64,000 bases of DNA, taken from contig NC_029529.1 of the NCBI RefSeq assembly GCF_001577835.2, forward strand, positions 5,954,157 to 6,018,156. The letters run 5' to 3'. The number at the start of each line of letters is the position of its first letter. Position 1 is the stretch's first letter. This document shows positions 12,001 through 21,100 of the stretch, in pieces. Source of the DNA: Coturnix japonica (taxonomy: Eukaryota; Chordata; Aves; Galliformes; Phasianidae). A model generated the notes under the pieces. That model searched no databases. It was given only the letters and a program-made list of their open reading frames with translations, and was not told the origin of the DNA. The position numbers and the translations under genes were made by a program.

Positions 12001-12354
12001 TCCTCTTCCTGCCGTTGGGACCCACAGCCGGGCCGGCCTCGTCCTGCAGCTGCTTCCTGCTGCGGAACTGGGAGACTTTGGGGCCAGGAGGGGACGGGTA
12101 ATCTGGAATGGAGTGCGGGGTGGTAGAGAGACATTAGACACTTAGAGACACGGGTGGGCTTCCCCGAGCAGCCTCCTCTCCCAGCCCGCCCCGTGGCTCC
12201 CCCCAGCAGCCGTGCATGACTCCAGTCCCGGCTGCCCCCAGCAGCTCCGAGCAGCCCCGTCCCCCCGCGCACCTTCCATCTCTGCCAGCACCTCCAGCTC
12301 GTCGGCGAACCGCTCATGGAAATCATCCTCCATCATCTCCCCGGGGCTCCCCAT
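3033..12354 (-). CDS. CHTF18: Chromosome transmission fidelity factor 18 (alternative clamp-loader large subunit)
   Basis: Twenty-two coding exons in transcript order: 12273-12354, 11935-12102, 11701-11842, 11403-11592, 11235-11318, 11088-11140, 10793-10919, 10414-10626, 9737-9834, 9543-9666, 8981-9114, 8657-8750, 8483-8581, 7917-8047, 7529-7691, 7184-7408, 6944-7093, 6671-6801, 5229-5373, 4083-4193, 3343-3400, 3033-3169. They sum to 2859 bases and 952 residues (human about 975). AAA+ ATPase motifs: Walker A GPPGLGKT at residues 359-366, Walker B LIIDE near 417-421, sensor-1 Asn in ICND near 470. The C-terminus, which in the family binds DSCC1 and CTF8, is conserved ([15 protein letters not shown]). 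It acts in the nucleus to load PCNA and promote cohesion. The start at 12354 is the first ATG in good context. The exon 15 donor (GTTGGA) is weak. It shares a promoter with RPUSD1. Confidence 0.95.
3401..4082. other. CHTF18 last-but-one intron region
   Basis: Intron between the exons ending at 4083 and 3400 in transcript order. I see no coding signal, repeat family or RNA gene here. Overlapping open frames in several directions look like noise. Confidence 0.5.
4635..4750 (-). mobile_element. CR1 LINE 3' fragment
   Basis: GTTTGAGTTGGAAAGAACCT followed by a Cys/Pro-rich CR1 tail pattern is the reverse complement of the CR1 3' end. It lies in a CHTF18 intron. Recognition is from remembered consensus; edges are approximate. 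Confidence 0.6.
5040..5155 (+). mobile_element. Diverged CR1 3' tail
   Basis: The stretch ending in GGACTCAATGATTCC, a pyrimidine block and near-ATTCTATG repeats resembles the terminal part of CR1. It is short and diverged, and the edges are approximate. Confidence 0.45.
5374..6670. other. Large CHTF18 intron
   Basis: A 1.3 kb intron between exons 18 and 19 of CHTF18. I see no recognisable gene, repeat or structured RNA. Short open frames are present on both strands without domain content. Confidence 0.5.
7705..7885. mobile_element. Two CR1 fragments in opposite orientation
   Basis: 7705-7822 reads as a CR1 tail on the plus strand (GGTGCCCAAGGCCAGGCTGG). It is followed at about 7828-7885 by a reverse-oriented tail (ATTGGAAAAGCCCTTTAAGA). 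The two 3' ends face each other inside a CHTF18 intron. Edges are approximate. Confidence 0.55.
8165..8450 (-). mobile_element. CR1 LINE 3' fragment, longest minus-strand copy
   Basis: The sequence closely follows the reverse complement of CR1. It includes GGCCATTCCCTCTTCTCCTA-like and GAGCCATTAGGTCTCCCCTG-like blocks and the final CTCCTCTTCTCCAG region. It occupies most of the intron between exons 13 and 14 of CHTF18. Confidence 0.8.
8765..8945 (+). mobile_element. CR1 LINE 3' tail
   Basis: A CCCCATCCCTGGAGGTTCCC block is followed by a degenerate CCATTCTATGGCTCTCTATG tail, typical of the CR1 3' end. It lies between CHTF18 exons 11 and 12. Confidence 0.65.
9177..9525 (+). mobile_element. CR1 LINE fragment with internal loss
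   Basis: The 5' part resembles the end of the CR1 reverse-transcriptase region (TTGCTGCACTTAGGTAAGGG). It is followed by the CR1 untranslated tail and ends CCTTCCAACCCAACCCAGTT. The middle is shorter than consensus. It lies in a CHTF18 intron. Confidence 0.7.
9835..10413. other. CHTF18 intron 8
   Basis: Intron of about 580 bases just upstream of the Walker A exon. The part around 10240-10300 is AT-rich. I see no gene or clear repeat. Confidence 0.45.
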
Positions 12355-12754
12355 GGGCCGCGCCGCGCACCGGAGCCACCCCAAGAGCCCGAGCTTCCGC
12401 CCGCCGCGCCGATCGAAACGGACAAAACTGATTGGCTGCGGGGCGCGGCTCAGCTAGCTGCGTGCTCTCTGATTGGATGCGAAGAGAAGGTCAGCAAGCG
12501 GTGGGCGCACTGATTGGCTGCGGGGCGATCCGCGGCTGGCGCCGAGGTGACGCGTTGAGGTCGCTCCGCTCCGCCCGGCGGGGCCGGGATCGGGGCAGCG
12601 CCGCAGGTGGGAGCGGAGCGGGGCCGGGGGCTGCGGGATGCGGGGGGATGAGCGGGGCCGCAGGAGCGAGCGATGCGGGGGAGCCATGCGCGGTCAGACC
12701 CGACCCGCCCGGCCCCGGCCCCAGCCCCGCCGCTGTCCCCGCAGGGCGCTCGCC
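12355..12754. promoter_or_regulatory. Bidirectional CpG-island promoter of CHTF18 and RPUSD1
   Basis: Four hundred bases separate the two start codons. The interval is CpG-dense and has no TATA box. ATTGG (inverted CCAAT, the NF-Y core) occurs at 12431-12435, 12472-12476 and 12513-12517, exactly 41 bases apart. The first and third copies share an identical 19-mer, ACTGATTGGCTGCGGGGCG. A donor at 12607 (GCAG then GTGGGA) and an acceptor ending at about 12743 suggest a noncoding first exon for RPUSD1. Divergent NF-Y-driven promoters are common for cell-cycle and housekeeping genes. Confidence 0.75.
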
Positions 12755-14573
12755 ATGGAGCCGGGCACCATCGACAACCTGTGCATCCTGTACCAGAGCC
12801 CCGACTTCATCGTGGTCAACAAACACTGGGACATCCGCATCGACAGCAAGATGTGGTACGAGACGCTGACCCTGCAGAGCCAGCTGAAGCACCGCTTCCC
12901 CGAGCTGGCTGACCCCGACACGTATTACGGTTTCAGGTGAGCCCCCAGCCCCGGGCGGGGTCTTGTATCGGTGGTCGAACCGCCGCGATGTTCCCGCACG
13001 TCCCTTCTGCTCCAGGTTCTGCCACCAGCTCGATTTCTCCACCAGCGGGGCCCTCTGCGTAGCGCTCAACAAAGCGGCAGCGGGAAGCGCCTACAAGTGC
13101 TTCAAGGACCGCCTGGTGACCAAAGCGTACCTGGCACTGGTGAGCTCAGTGCTACCTCTATAGGCTGAGCGGGTGGAAGGGATGGAGCAGTTTTAGGGTG
13201 TATTGGTGGGTGGCAGCTGGAAAGCCAGCCATAACCTGGGCTGCACCCAGCACAGCATGGCCAGCAGGGTGAGTGAGGGATCCTGCCCCTCTGCTGTGTC
13301 CAGATGTGGAGCATTCAGTACAGGAGAGACATGGAGCTGTTGGAACACAGCTGAGGAATGGCACAGGGTGCACAGAGAGGTGGCACTTCCCCATCCCTGC
13401 AGACACCCACGGTCAGGCTGGATGGGGCTCTGAGCACTGATGGAGCTGTGGGTGTCCCTGTTCAGTGCAGGCAGTGGGACCAGATGGCCTTTAAAGGTCC
13501 CTTCCAACTCAAACCATTCTATGGTGCTGTGATTCCAGCAGCTCCTGCTTATGGATGCCTTTCTTTGCTAACCTGCAGCTCAGCCTCTCCTTTCTCATCC
13601 CTGCACTGAGCAGCAGGTAATGGGCCTGGACTTGCTCCACAATCCAGTTTGTCTCCTGTCCCTATAGGTGAGGGGCCACGTTGACCAGACCCGAATGACG
13701 ATCCGCTATGCCATCGGAAAGAACACAGTGGAGGGCATGACCCACATGATGTGCATCGAGGGGACAGAGGGTGAGCAGCACACACACCCTCCTTGAACCC
13801 AGGGATCTGGGCAGGGCTGACCCCTGGATTTCGTTGCAGGCTGTGAAAACCCCAAGCCGTGCCAGTCGGAGCTGATCGTGCTTGAGCACGGGTCCTACAG
13901 TGGAGATCCTGTGACCAAAGTACTGCTGCAGCCGCTGACAGGTGGGGCTCTGGGGGGGCTCACGTGGTGCATGTGTCTGTAGTGCAGGGTGGGATCTCTG
14001 CTTGCAGCCCTGGGTTCTGGTGGTGCAAAGCAGCCCAGGGGTGACTGACTGAAGCTGAGCTCATGGACCTGAGTTCTCCAACTGGAGGGACACCAATTAG
14101 GGGCCACCATGGGGATGCCAAGGGGGGATTTGGTGACACCCTGTAGCCCAAGTTCCTTCTTCCCTCCCCCAGGGCGCACCCATCAGCTGCGGGTTCACTG
14201 CAGTGCCATCGGCCACCCCATCGTGGGGGACTTTACGTACAGCCACAAGAAGGACAGCGGTCCATACCGCATGATGCTGCACGCCTACTACCTGCGCATC
14301 CCCACCAGCAAGGAGCTCATCGAGGTCTGTGCACCTGACCCCTTCGTCACAGCTATGGATGGCAACTGGGTACCACAGCGCGTTGTGCATCACCTGGACG
14401 AGACCATCCAGGAGCTGAAGGACAAGGCAGTGCAGAAGGGGGACGTGGGGCAAAGCCAGCAAGCTGTGCCAGGGCACAAAGGAGAGGAAGCACTGAGCAA
14501 AGCCAAGAGCCTGGAGCTGGAGGAGCAGCGTGTGCAGTGTGAGCAGTGGTTGGCTGAGTGGGCCCTGGAGTGA
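12755..14573 (+). CDS. RPUSD1: RNA pseudouridine synthase domain-containing protein 1
   Basis: Five coding exons, 12755-12936, 13016-13139, 13668-13770, 13840-13941 and 14173-14573, give 303 residues (human about 312). The start MEPGTIDN matches the human N-terminus. An open frame runs further upstream, but a likely splice acceptor sits just before this ATG. The protein belongs to the RluA pseudouridine synthase family. The catalytic-loop motif HQLDFSTSG places the presumed nucleophile Asp at residue 67, and the downstream RTHQLRVH motif is intact. It would convert uridine to pseudouridine in RNA; its own targets are not evident from sequence. The C-terminal 50 residues are charged and Gln/Glu-rich. 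A CR1 copy fills much of the intron before exon 3. Confidence 0.95.
13200..13545 (+). mobile_element. CR1 LINE 3' fragment in an RPUSD1 intron
   Basis: It contains the CR1 sequence AACCTGGGCTGCACCCAGCA at its start and finishes with CCTTTAAAGGTCCCTTCCAA followed by a degenerate ATTCTATGGTGCTGTGATTC tail. It lies in the intron between RPUSD1 coding exons 2 and 3. Confidence 0.8.
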
Positions 14574-15195
14574 GCACCGGCCATGACCATGCATTCCCAA
14601 CCCTTTGCTCCATAGTCGTCTGATGGGTTCTGGCAGCCAACCCCCAGAGCCCAGCACCAACTCCACATCCACACTTTCCATAGGTTGTGGTTTCCTTCCC
14701 CTCTGGGTCTGGGATTAGGCAGATTTTAGCAGCAATTAGGATTGGTTTCTTTTCTTACCGTGCCCATCACCCAGCTGGCCACCGGCTGCCCCTTTCCTAA
14801 TTGTGTGCCACAGCAGCAGTCCGTGTGCCACGCACCAGCTTAGAGTGACCCTGGAGCTTTGCTACCCTGCACTGGCGCAGCGTGGATGGATGCACCCACA
14901 GTCCCACAGTGCTCAGTGTGCCCTCTGTGTGCTCCGTGTCCACTGCTCCACCCCACTACAGTCTCCGGTGCAGGAGGTGGGATGTCCCTTGTACCTCCTT
15001 GCTTATTGCCCATGAGCTGGGACTACGGCACGGCCTCACCACCCACCTACGTGTTTTTAAAGGTTTGTTGAAGATGAACGAGTTGATACGAAGAGATTTT
15101 AAAGCTTTTATTTTTCAGATTTCTATGGAATGAATCTCGTCTTTTAGCAGTTCTGATGGTCCCAGAGATGCACGTATTTTCAGTACCTGCCTTGT

Positions 15196-15201
15196 ATTAA
15201 A
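15196..15201 (+). terminator. RPUSD1: RPUSD1 poly(A) signal (ATTAAA variant)
   Basis: ATTAAA lies 623 bases after the RPUSD1 stop codon. The AT-rich preceding stretch from 15050 fits a 3' UTR. No canonical AATAAA was seen nearer. Confidence 0.5.
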
Positions 15202-15229
15202 GCAGCCAGCAACCCCCTGCTTTTTCTAA

Positions 15230-17770
15230 TAGATTCTCCTTTCTACTAGCACTCCCTTTTTTTCCTGGCTGTGGAGGCAGATCCTGCTGAGATGGATTGG
15301 AGGACAGACAGGGGGTGGTGGGGGCTCTGGGGATCAGCAGGGCTGGCTCCTCCCCACCAGAGCCTATCCCCACCTCCAGGTGTGCCCAGGGAGGGCAGTG
15401 AGCTGCAGGCACTCCCGAAGCTGTAAATTAACAACAGCTTGCCAAAGAATTCATGTCAGGGACGTGCCCGGAAGGGCCAAAAGTTTACGGGTGACATTTG
15501 CTGCATCAGAGCTGGGTTGTGCCCAGCCGTGCAGGAACATCCCCATGCCAGTGGTGGCTGCAGCCACGCTATGGGGACGCTGTGCCATGGGGATGGTCAT
15601 AGTCAGAGTATGGTGCCCCGCAATCCCGCACTGTGTTGCACTTTGATATGGCAGGAGCCAGCCCTGAAGCTATTGCCCAGTGGGCAGCGCTGCCCACATC
15701 ACCTCCATGCGGCGTTCACTGCGTTTTGTGTAGATCCACTTTGTGCACGTGAAGCATGGGGGGGTCACGTTTGGGTATATGTGTGTTTTGTGGTCTTCTG
15801 TAGCCCTGGTAACAACCCTTATTTATTGTGTATTTGTGGGCATTGCCACAGTATAAACCATCTCCTGATGCTCTTCCCCTGTGGTTCTTTCTTCACTGTG
15901 CTGCACCAGACCACCCTCAGCTACTTTAGGGCCAATGTGGTGCTATGTATTAGGGCTGGTAGGAATGAGCCCGGACCGGCCCAGCGGGACAGCCCCACAC
16001 TCCAACCCAGCCAACCCAACCTGTTGTGTCATCATCACAACAATCCTTTTCCAGCTGAAACCCCACAACTGAAACCAGCAGGGTCATCCGCCCCACAGCC
16101 ATCCCACTCAGTGACCTATGCTGGTAGTGAGGAGGGTTTGTGGGGCAGATGGCACAGTCCAGCCCTTTCCCAAACCTCGGTCACCTCTCACCTGCCCCAT
16201 GCTGTGTCCCCATAGGGTTCATGGTCCTCTCTTGCGCAATTCTGCCCTGGGGACATTTTCCATCCCCATGACCCCGGTACCACCCCGTTCATATTTCCTT
16301 TGGCAACGGCATTGGTTGAGCCCCCAGGTCCCTGAGGTCATGGGGTGGGGGATGGTTGGGGCTTCAGGTGACACCCAACACTGTGTCCCCTCTGTGCTCA
16401 CACCTTCAGGGGGTTCAGCCCCTCTCCTTCCTTGACAGCACTGCACCAAAGCTGCACCTCGGTGTCAGCCAGAGGGCAGTGACAGCGCCAGCGGCTGGGA
16501 CTGTTCCAAAACAAAGCAGCAGAGGTGGAGGGAACAGTTCCTCCAAATTCCTGCAGAGTTCAGAGCTCTCGGATGAGGGACGAGAACAGGCAGGAGCAAT
16601 GCAGCCCTGCACTGTGGCTGTAGGGACAAGCACCATTTCTTAATGTCATTTTAACACCATTGCTGAGGTTGGAACGGCTGGAAAAACAAAGAACAAAGGA
16701 TTTGTGTGCATCCTTCAGGCTGTGAGGTTTCAGGGTTACACAGCAGATGCCCAGGAGCATCCCCATCTCACTGCCCACCAACATGAAAGGACCCCCAGAA
16801 AACACCAGGGGCCACCTCCAGGTATGGCCCTGAGGCAGTTTTGGGGCTGGGTTGTGAGCTCTGAGTAGGATACCCATGGCTCCCACCCCTCAGTGGCACC
16901 CCAAAACAAGGGTAAGGGGCTGGCAGAGCTCCCACATTGCTGTCCCCCAGCTCTCTTCTGCCAGGGCTCAGCATAAGGCACACAGCGTGCATTGGGTTCC
17001 CAGCATCGTCACCACCCTCCAGGTTTGCACTGCATCCCCTTGGCCTCACTTCCTTATTTTTAAAGCCTTTTTCTCCCAGTACGTGCTGGATGGCATCATG
17101 ACAGGTGCTCACAGAACCATAAGTAAGGAAACATTGCCCATGAGATGCACTCCCAGGTAACTCAAAGGGCTCTCACTGTATGGGGGGGGCACTTTGTCTC
17201 CACGAGGAGCCCAGGAGCTGCAGAACCAGCAGCTGTCATTCTCTGGTCTCTAAAATGATCCTATACATTGAAAGAGAAAAAAAAAAAAAGATAAAAGAGA
17301 AGCTTGACAAAACAGAGTTGAGAAACTGCTTCCGTCACACCCCATCCTGCAGCCCCATCCCCACCCCACATAGATAAGGGCTGTGCCGCTCCTCTCCCTC
17401 TGCTCATACCCGGCTGTGGGCAGCTGCAGGTGCAGGTAGGTGACAAAGCTCTGGGTGGAGGGTGGCCAAGACTGGATGGGATGGTGGGATGGGATGGGAT
17501 TTGCAGTGACCCCAATTGTTCTGTATGGTGCTGATGTGGGTTCTGGAGCAGGGATTTATTTTCTAGGAGGGTTTATAGTTGGAGGGGTTGGGGTGTAGGG
17601 GGTTGACCCCTGGTGGGACTGCTCACCGTTCTATTGGTGTTCATCTGAAGGGTTCCAGTGCCGAAAGAATAGAGCTCACATTGTCAATGGGCATCAAGTG
17701 AAGCCTGTCCTCTGCTCTGCAGGACTCAGCGCCCTGTGTGGGCAGCACCAGCCTCAGCTCCAGCCCCAGC
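15230..17770. other. Intergenic between RPUSD1 and the MSLNL-like gene
   Basis: No gene recognised. A 258-codon open frame on the plus strand (15439-16215) has no recognisable domain and an ordinary intergenic composition, so I do not call it. A short GGGAT-type repeat lies at 17470-17500 and an A-rich run at 17275-17300. Confidence 0.45.
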
Positions 17771-17775
17771 AACTC

Positions 17776-17839
17776 ATGGAGGCACTCAGCACCAGGACCC
17801 CCAGCACAAGCAGCATGGTGTGGGCAGCCCCTGCCCCAC
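17776..17839 (+). other. Possible upstream exon of the MSLNL-like gene
   Basis: The stretch ends in a good GTGAGT donor and is in phase with the exon at 18138-18169. If translated from the ATG at 17776 it would add 27 residues before the signal peptide. I favour it as 5' UTR because the downstream ATG at 18155 starts a clean signal peptide. Confidence 0.35.
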
Positions 17840-18154
17840 GTGAGTCCCTTTGCCCCCAGTCCCATTCCCAGCCCACAGCTGGCACTGTGCTGGGAATGGG
17901 CACGTGCATTTCTCCCAGCTCAGGGGTATCACTGCTCTCCCTCTAAGCTCATCCCTGCAGTGCCCAGGTTGGGCTGCAGAGTAGTTAAGGGCTCTGCTCT
18001 CTGCATTCGCCAGCATTTACCAAACTTTATTCATTTGACAAAGAAAACTTCCTCAGGCTTAAAGCTGGAGCTGCTCCAGCACAGCCCCTGTGTGCACACT
18101 GCTGACCTTTTCACAATGCCATCTTATTTTCTTGCAGGATTTCCTGTTGCCCTC

Positions 18155-21100
18155 ATGCAAGCAGCATCGGTGAGTCACAGTGCATTGATAAATGGCTCCA
18201 AACCAACAGGGCTTTAAGCAGAGCTTGGGGCTGATGTCCACCTGCCCTCCTCCAGGTGCATGTTAGGAACAGTTTCATCTCTAAAAGAGCAGCCAGACAC
18301 CAGCACTGCTGCCCTGGGAAGTGGTGGGGTCACCATCCCTGGAGGTGTTCAAGAGATGTGGCACTGAGGGATGTGGTTAGTGGGCATGGTGGGATGAGTT
18401 GGGGTTGGGCTTGGGATGCAAGAGGTCTTTTCCAACCTGAATGATTCTGTGATTCCATGTTTCCCCCCAGGCCGCTCTCCTCCTCAGTGCCGTCCTCGCT
18501 GCCATGGAGCCACATGCTGAGTGAGTGTCGACCCCAGCACAGGGCGCAGAGGTGGTGTTTGCTTTGGGCGTTGTGTTTCTTCCCATGTGCATCATGATCC
18601 CTGTGACAGGCACTGGGCAGGGGAAGATTTAGAGCCTAGTGCATCCAGTTCTGGTGCCAGGTTGGGTTTCAGCCTTATCCTCTTTTGTTGTAGCACAAAC
18701 CAAACAAAAATTTTCTTTTTATGGGGCTGGCACAGATACAACAGGGGATTCCCCTGAGTCAAAATCTGGGTTCCACTGGCTTTTGTCTTACTCCAAGCCC
18801 AAGACATTTCCACTGCAGCTGGAGCATTGCCTCTTCCCTAAGGCACACTCTGCCTGCGTTCTGCCATGCTTCCTTTGTCACCAATCTCTTTGTCATCCGT
18901 CTCCCTTGTCACAGCCTTGGGGTGCTGGTGTGCACCATGGAGCCAGGCACCATCACTGCTTCGCACCCCAGAATCCTGGAGCACCTGAAGCTCTGCCCCA
19001 TGCTGACGGGTGCCCAGCGGGATGCTGTCAATGCTGTGCTCCTCGGGGGCAGTACAGTGTATGGGTAAGGAGCTCGGCTGTGGGCAGGAGGGGAGGTGTT
19101 CCTTCCAGGATGCTGAGCTGTGCTTTTTGCAGACATCCTTCAGGCTGGGATTTGGAGACTCTGCAACGTTTGGGGCCACTCGCACTGACTTTGAACCAGA
19201 CCACGCTGAGCTTGGTGGATAAGGTGAGCCAACCCTAAATGGCCTATATGTCGGGCCAGCCCACAGACATGGGACCCAGCACCCCGAGGACTCAGCACCC
19301 TCTGCCTTCCCTGGCAGGCAGTGCGGGAGGCATTCGCCAGGAGCATCGCAGCCACCTACAGCACCCAGGGATGGGTGCAGAGGGAGCAGACCCTGGCCCT
19401 GCTGACAACCATTGCAGCAGCATCACAGCCCCGGCTGAAGCGGAATGCAGACCATGAGATGCCAGCCTCAAATGCACCCTCCACACCTGCAGGCTGCAAG
19501 CAGGGGCCCATCACCTCCCGTGTGCTCTCTGACAGCCTCCTGCTCGTTGATTATGACAGCCCCGAGAAGTTCTACCACTGCCTGAGTGACAGCGTTCTGC
19601 AAACAGACCTGGAGAATGTGCTGGAGCTGCCACTGCCCGGGGAGTATATCTGGGCACTGAAAAAAAGGCTGCAGGAGGTAAGGGGTGAACTACATGGGAC
19701 ATGGAAGCCACCTCTTATTTTAATGTAGACAACATGAGCATCCTTGCCTTCCCCATCCCTTTTTGCTGAGTGCAGGTGTACCCCATGGGGATACCAGATG
19801 CCCAGCTCCGGAAGCTGAGGCGGCTGTCCCGCCTCTATAGTCCGCAGGAGATCAGCCAGTGGCAGGTGACCACAGCGGACACACTCTGCGCCCTGCTCAA
19901 CCCCTCAGATGGCAAATGGAACAGCACCCAGGTACCCGAGGGGCACAGGGACAGATGCTGGAGACCCCAAGCTGGGGTTACTCCATGCTCATGTCCATGC
20001 CCAGCTCCTGTGGGAGCTCACCCACACATCTCCTGGGGCTCAAGGCACAGGGGTTTTGCCAAATACATTTTCCTCCTCTCTAAGCACACAATGTATGCAT
20101 CATGTTTTCCAGAAGCAGCAGCTGATCACAAGGTTCCTGGAGCTGGGGGGCAACCTAACGGGACCCTCGCTTCAGCTAATTGGTGGGACTTTCCTGTGTA
20201 ACCTGAATGAGGAGCAGATTGAGAAAATACCTCCAGAAGCAATTGGGTAATACACTCTATAGAGATGTCCATCCATCCTGCAAGATGCCTGGGGTCATGG
20301 GGAGAAAGCAGGGGGTGGCAGGTCCACCTGGCTCTGCAATGGCCATGTCCCACTCCAAGCCACCAGTGCCAGAGGTGGAGCCTAAGTCACGCATCCATTT
20401 GGCCATTGGAAGGGCTTTGGGTGGCACCCTCTGCTCTGACCCTCGAATCTCCCTTCCCTCAGGAGTGCTGGAGAACTGAACATTTCCTCCTGCTCTCAAA
20501 GCAAAAAGGACCAATTCTACAGCAAAGCCAAGCAGGCCTTTGCCAGCCAGGCTGGCACCAAGATGTATTACGTCCAGATGCGGCCATACCTGGGTAGGTG
20601 CTTCAGCTTTCACTTTCTGTAGAGGTGTCTTCCTTGGCTGGAAGGCTGACCATAGTTAAGACCCATCCAACAGTCACCAAAGCCCCCCTCTCAGTGTTGT
20701 AAGCGTTTGCATGAGCTCAGGTTCCCTGGGTGCTTTCTTCAAGGTGGAGCTCCTGCAGAAGACCTGAAGGACTTGGCTGAAATTGGCGTTGACATGGACA
20801 TTGACACCTTTCTTGCTCTAAATCCCAATGAACTGCAGGTATGTTCCCTGCTGCACTGTGTGCTGGTGTTATTCCCATGGCAGGGGAGTTGGAACTAGGT
20901 GATCTTTGTGGTCTCTTGCAACCCAAGCCATTCTAGCACTCTAAGTTGAGGGTTGAGTTGTGGGTTCAAGGCTTCAAGTGCCATCAGATCACCAAATCTC
21001 TACTTCTAACCTTTAAAAAATTTCTTCTGTAAGTTATTACTAGCTCTGCATTCCCTTTAGAAAAGTATTTCCAGGCAGTGCCAGCTCTGGGGCTGATCAA

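Noticed and set aside
12638-12754. Upstream in-frame extension of RPUSD1 (38 extra residues)
   Set aside because: An acceptor (TCCCCGCAG) lies just before the ATG at 12755, the human protein starts at the equivalent Met, and the extension is Arg/Pro-rich CpG-island sequence.
12432-12869. 145-codon plus-strand frame and 193-codon minus-strand frame over the shared promoter
   Set aside because: Both lie in CpG-dense promoter DNA and overlap RPUSD1 exon 1 in other frames; the RPUSD1 frame is the one matching the family.
15439-16215. 258-codon plus-strand open frame between RPUSD1 and the MSLNL-like gene
   Set aside because: No recognisable domain, mixed composition with many Cys and His from GC-rich noncoding sequence, and no supporting promoter or poly(A) signal.
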